From DATBAK01 sp036787815 (GTDB lineage Bacteria > Actinomycetota > Acidimicrobiia > IMCC26256 > PALSA-610), in assembly GCA_036787815.1 (NCBI GenBank), contig DAIQOP010000224.1:1-6737 (forward strand): a DNA stretch of 6,737 nucleotides, written 5' to 3'. Within the stretch, counting starts at the first letter, position 1, and every line of letters begins with the position of its first letter. Of this stretch, positions 4,931 through 6,737 are shown piece after piece. The notes under the pieces were generated by a model. That model was not told the origin of the DNA and ran no database searches. It saw only the letters and a program-made list of their open reading frames with translations. The position numbers and the translations under genes are program-made.

Positions 4931-6737
4931 TCAGGCCGCGGTGCTCCTCGGGGCGCGCACGAGCAGGTCGCGCGTCGCGGCGGCATCGAGCGGGCGGCCG
5001 AGATGGAAGCCCTGGGCCAGATCGCAGCCGAGGTCGCGCAGCGCGTCGGCTTGCGCCTGGGCCTCCACTCCCTCGGCGATGGGAACGAGACCGAGGGTGT
5101 GCGCGATCTGCACGATCGCCTCGGCCAACGACGATCCCGGTCGCGTCATGTCGTTCACGAACGAACGGTCGATCTTCAGCATGTCGATCGGGAACTGCTG
5201 GAGGTAGGCGAGCGACGAGTAGCCGGTGCCGAAGTCGTCGACCGCGAGCCGGACGCCGAGGCGGCTCAAGCTCAGCAGCTTGGCGGCCGCGGCGTCGGGG
5301 TCCTTGATGAGCGCGCCTTCGGTGATCTCGAGGATCACCCGCCCCGGGTCCAGGGTGCATCGGTGCATCAGCGATTCGACCCGCTCGGCGAGGTCGTCGT
5401 CGAGCAGCTGGCGCGGCGAGACGTTGATCGTGATGGCGGGCGCCGCCGCGTCGCCGACCAGCCGGCTCCAGCGCGAGGCTTCCTCGCACGCCGTCAGCAG
5501 CACGTGATGGCCGATCTCGTCGATCAGCCCGCCGGCTTCCGCGAACGGGATGAACGACATCGGTCCGAGCAGCCCGCGTTCGGGGTGCTGCCAGCGGACG
5601 AGCGCTTCGAACGCGGCGATGCGGCCCGTCCGCAGCTCGTAGATGGGTTGGTAGTGCATCACCAGCTCGCCGCGTTCGGCCGCGCCGCGGAGGTGCACTT
5701 CGAGGTCGAGTCGTTCGACGGCCGCGAGGTGCATCTCGTGCTCGAAGTTGCGCACGCAGTTCTTCCCCCCGGCCTTCGCGGTGTACATCGCGAGATCGGC
5801 GTTGCGAAGCATCTCGTCGGCGTGCGCGCCGGCCGAGCCGAACGCGATCCCGATGCTCGCCTTCGCCGAGATGCGCTTCGAGCCGAGTACGACCGGCTCC
5901 CGCAACGCGACGCTGATGCGCTCGGCGATCTCGTGCGCGGCGTCGGGTTGCGTGAGGTCGTCGATCAGCACCGCGAACTCGTCGCCTCCGAGCCGCGCCG
6001 CCGTGTCGCCGGGGCGAAGGCAGGCCGCGAGGCGCTTGCCCACGATCCGGAGCAGATCGTCGCCGACCAGGTGACCGAGGCTGTCGTTGACGGTCTTGAA
6101 GTCGTCGAGATCGACGAACAGCACCGCCATCTGCCCGCCCTGCCGCTGCAACCGGTCGGTGGCATGGTCGACACGGTCGCGGAAGAGGGCCTGGTTCGCG
6201 AGCCCGGTCAACGGGTCGTGGAACGCCTGGTGGATCAGCTCGCTCTGCAGGCGCCGGTGCTCGGTGACGTCACGGAAGCTCCAGACCCGGCCCACGACCT
6301 CCCCGCCGATCCGGTGGGGCAGCGAGTCGCGTTCGAAGACCCGGCCGTCGCGGAACTCGAGGGTGTCGTGGCTCTCGGCCTCGGGATCGGCGTAGAGCTC
6401 CTGGATCTTCGCGACGAACACCGCGGGATCGCAGAGCTGGTCGACGATGAACGCGAGCGTGTTCGCGTCGCCGAACGACTCGAGCGCGGCCGGCGAGAGG
6501 CGCCACATCTCGACGAATCGACCGTTGAAGCTGGTGACGGTGCCGCGCCGGTCGACCACGAGAATTCCGTCGGCCGTCGACTCGAGGGTCGCGGCAAGCA
6601 GCGAGTTGGTCGCGCGGAGCTCGTCGACGGCCTTGACGCGATCGGTGATGTCGTGCCCGGTCGCGACGACGCCCTCGACGGTGGGGTCGTCGAGCAGGTT
6701 CGTGAGCGTGATCGCGAAGGGCACCGGCTCGCGGCTC
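4931..6737 (-). CDS. PAS-PAS-GGDEF-EAL cyclic-di-GMP turnover protein, N-terminus cut by the right edge
   Basis: A sensor-regulator that can make and degrade the second messenger cyclic di-GMP. Residues are numbered from the in-frame GTG at 6724, which is not the true start: the frame is open to the window end and the preceding SREP leads into a PAS-domain end. Residues 1-30 are the C-terminus of one PAS domain (GHDITDR), 31-45 a helical linker, and about 44-155 a second PAS domain ending SFRDVTEHRR. GGDEF spans about 165-325, with intact GGDEF at 246-250, inhibitory-site RxxD at 237-240 (RPGD), and DLDDFK. EAL spans about 340-585, with EALVR (373-377), NVS (434-436), EITE (466-469), DDFGTG (496-501), KIDR (517-520), EGVE (551-554) and QGF (571-573). 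Both enzymes look complete, with product feedback on the cyclase. The PAS ligand is unknown. The stop lies 29 bases before the EEP gene on the same strand. Confidence 0.96.
   Translation of the reverse strand, partial: SREPVPFAITLTNLLDDPTVEGVVATGHDITDRVKAVDELRATNSLLAATLESTADGILVVDRRGTVTSFNGRFVEMWRLSPAALESFGDANTLAFIVDQLCDPAVFVAKIQELYADPEAESHDTLEFRDGRVFERDSLPHRIGGEVVGRVWSFRDVTEHRRLQSELIHQAFHDPLTGLANQALFRDRVDHATDRLQRQGGQMAVLFVDLDDFKTVNDSLGHLVGDDLLRIVGKRLAACLRPGDTAARLGGDEFAVLIDDLTQPDAAHEIAERISVALREPVVLGSKRISAKASIGIAFGSAGAHADEMLRNADLAMYTAKAGGKNCVRNFEHEMHLAAVERLDLEVHLRGAAERGELVMHYQPIYELRTGRIAAFEALVRWQHPERGLLGPMSFIPFAEAGGLIDEIGHHVLLTACEEASRWSRLVGDAAAPAITINVSPRQLLDDDLAERVESLMHRCTLDPGRVILEITEGALIKDPDAAAAKLLSLSRLGVRLAVDDFGTGYSSLAYLQQFPIDMLKIDRSFVNDMTRPGSSLAEAIVQIAHTLGLVPIAEGVEAQAQADALRDLGCDLAQGFHLGRPLDAAATRDLLVRAPRSTAA

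Noticed and set aside
3919..4986. Long minus-strand open frame upstream of the mini-frame stop at 3802
   Set aside because: It overlaps the EEP gene in another frame and gives an Arg/Pro/Ala-rich product; only the last 38 codons are outside EEP and considered separately.
3969..5207. A 412-codon forward open frame
   Set aside because: It lies opposite the EEP gene and the end of the EAL domain; composition is that of a shadow frame.
6722..6724. GTG as the start of the GGDEF-EAL protein
   Set aside because: The frame is open upstream to the window end, and the residues around the GTG are the interior of a PAS domain, so the true start is outside.
1..6737. tRNA, rRNA, CRISPR arrays, insertion sequences, attachment sites
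   Set aside because: No repeat-spacer pattern, transposase motif, terminal inverted repeat or tRNA-like cloverleaf was seen by eye on either strand.

Overview
The window is about 70% G+C with strongly G/C-ending codons. It encodes a protein of the mycothiol-associated maleylpyruvate isomerase/DinB superfamily, which points to a high-GC actinobacterium. An environmental, Acidimicrobiia-like lineage is only a guess. There is no tRNA, rRNA, CRISPR array, transposase or phage gene, and the region looks chromosomal.

Layout, left to right. (1) 1-109 may be the tail of a gene running in from the left. (2) 169-924 (+) is a short-chain dehydrogenase-like protein that lacks the catalytic lysine. It is followed, through an ATGA stop/start overlap, by a small unknown reading frame (921-1118) that may be a decayed gene. 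(3) 1136-1897 (-) is the maleylpyruvate isomerase-like protein, convergent with the SDR unit. (4) 1984-2349 (+) is panD, aspartate 1-decarboxylase, divergent from (3) across an 86-base region. It ends in a perfect 16-base palindrome. (5) 2386-3678 (-) is a secreted phosphoesterase of the phospholipase C/acid phosphatase family, convergent with panD. (6) 3915-4901 (-) is a membrane-anchored endonuclease/exonuclease/phosphatase-fold protein of VanJ type, possibly followed by a 38-codon frame (3802-3918). (7) 4931-6737 (-) is a PAS-PAS-GGDEF-EAL cyclic-di-GMP protein cut by the right edge.

The right half is therefore a co-directional run: c-di-GMP enzyme, membrane EEP protein, secreted phosphoesterase. 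The first two are 29 bases apart and are likely co-transcribed. The phosphoesterase is separated by 236 bases and probably has its own promoter. All three contain phosphate-ester hydrolase domains, but nothing shows that they form one pathway. panD supplies beta-alanine for pantothenate/CoA and stands apart from other pantothenate genes here.

I found no convincing new multi-gene system. The best leads are the SDR with a broken active site and its coupled small frame, the intact GGDEF and EAL sites in one protein, the VanJ-like protein, the possible CxxC mini-protein, and the palindrome on the panD stop codon.
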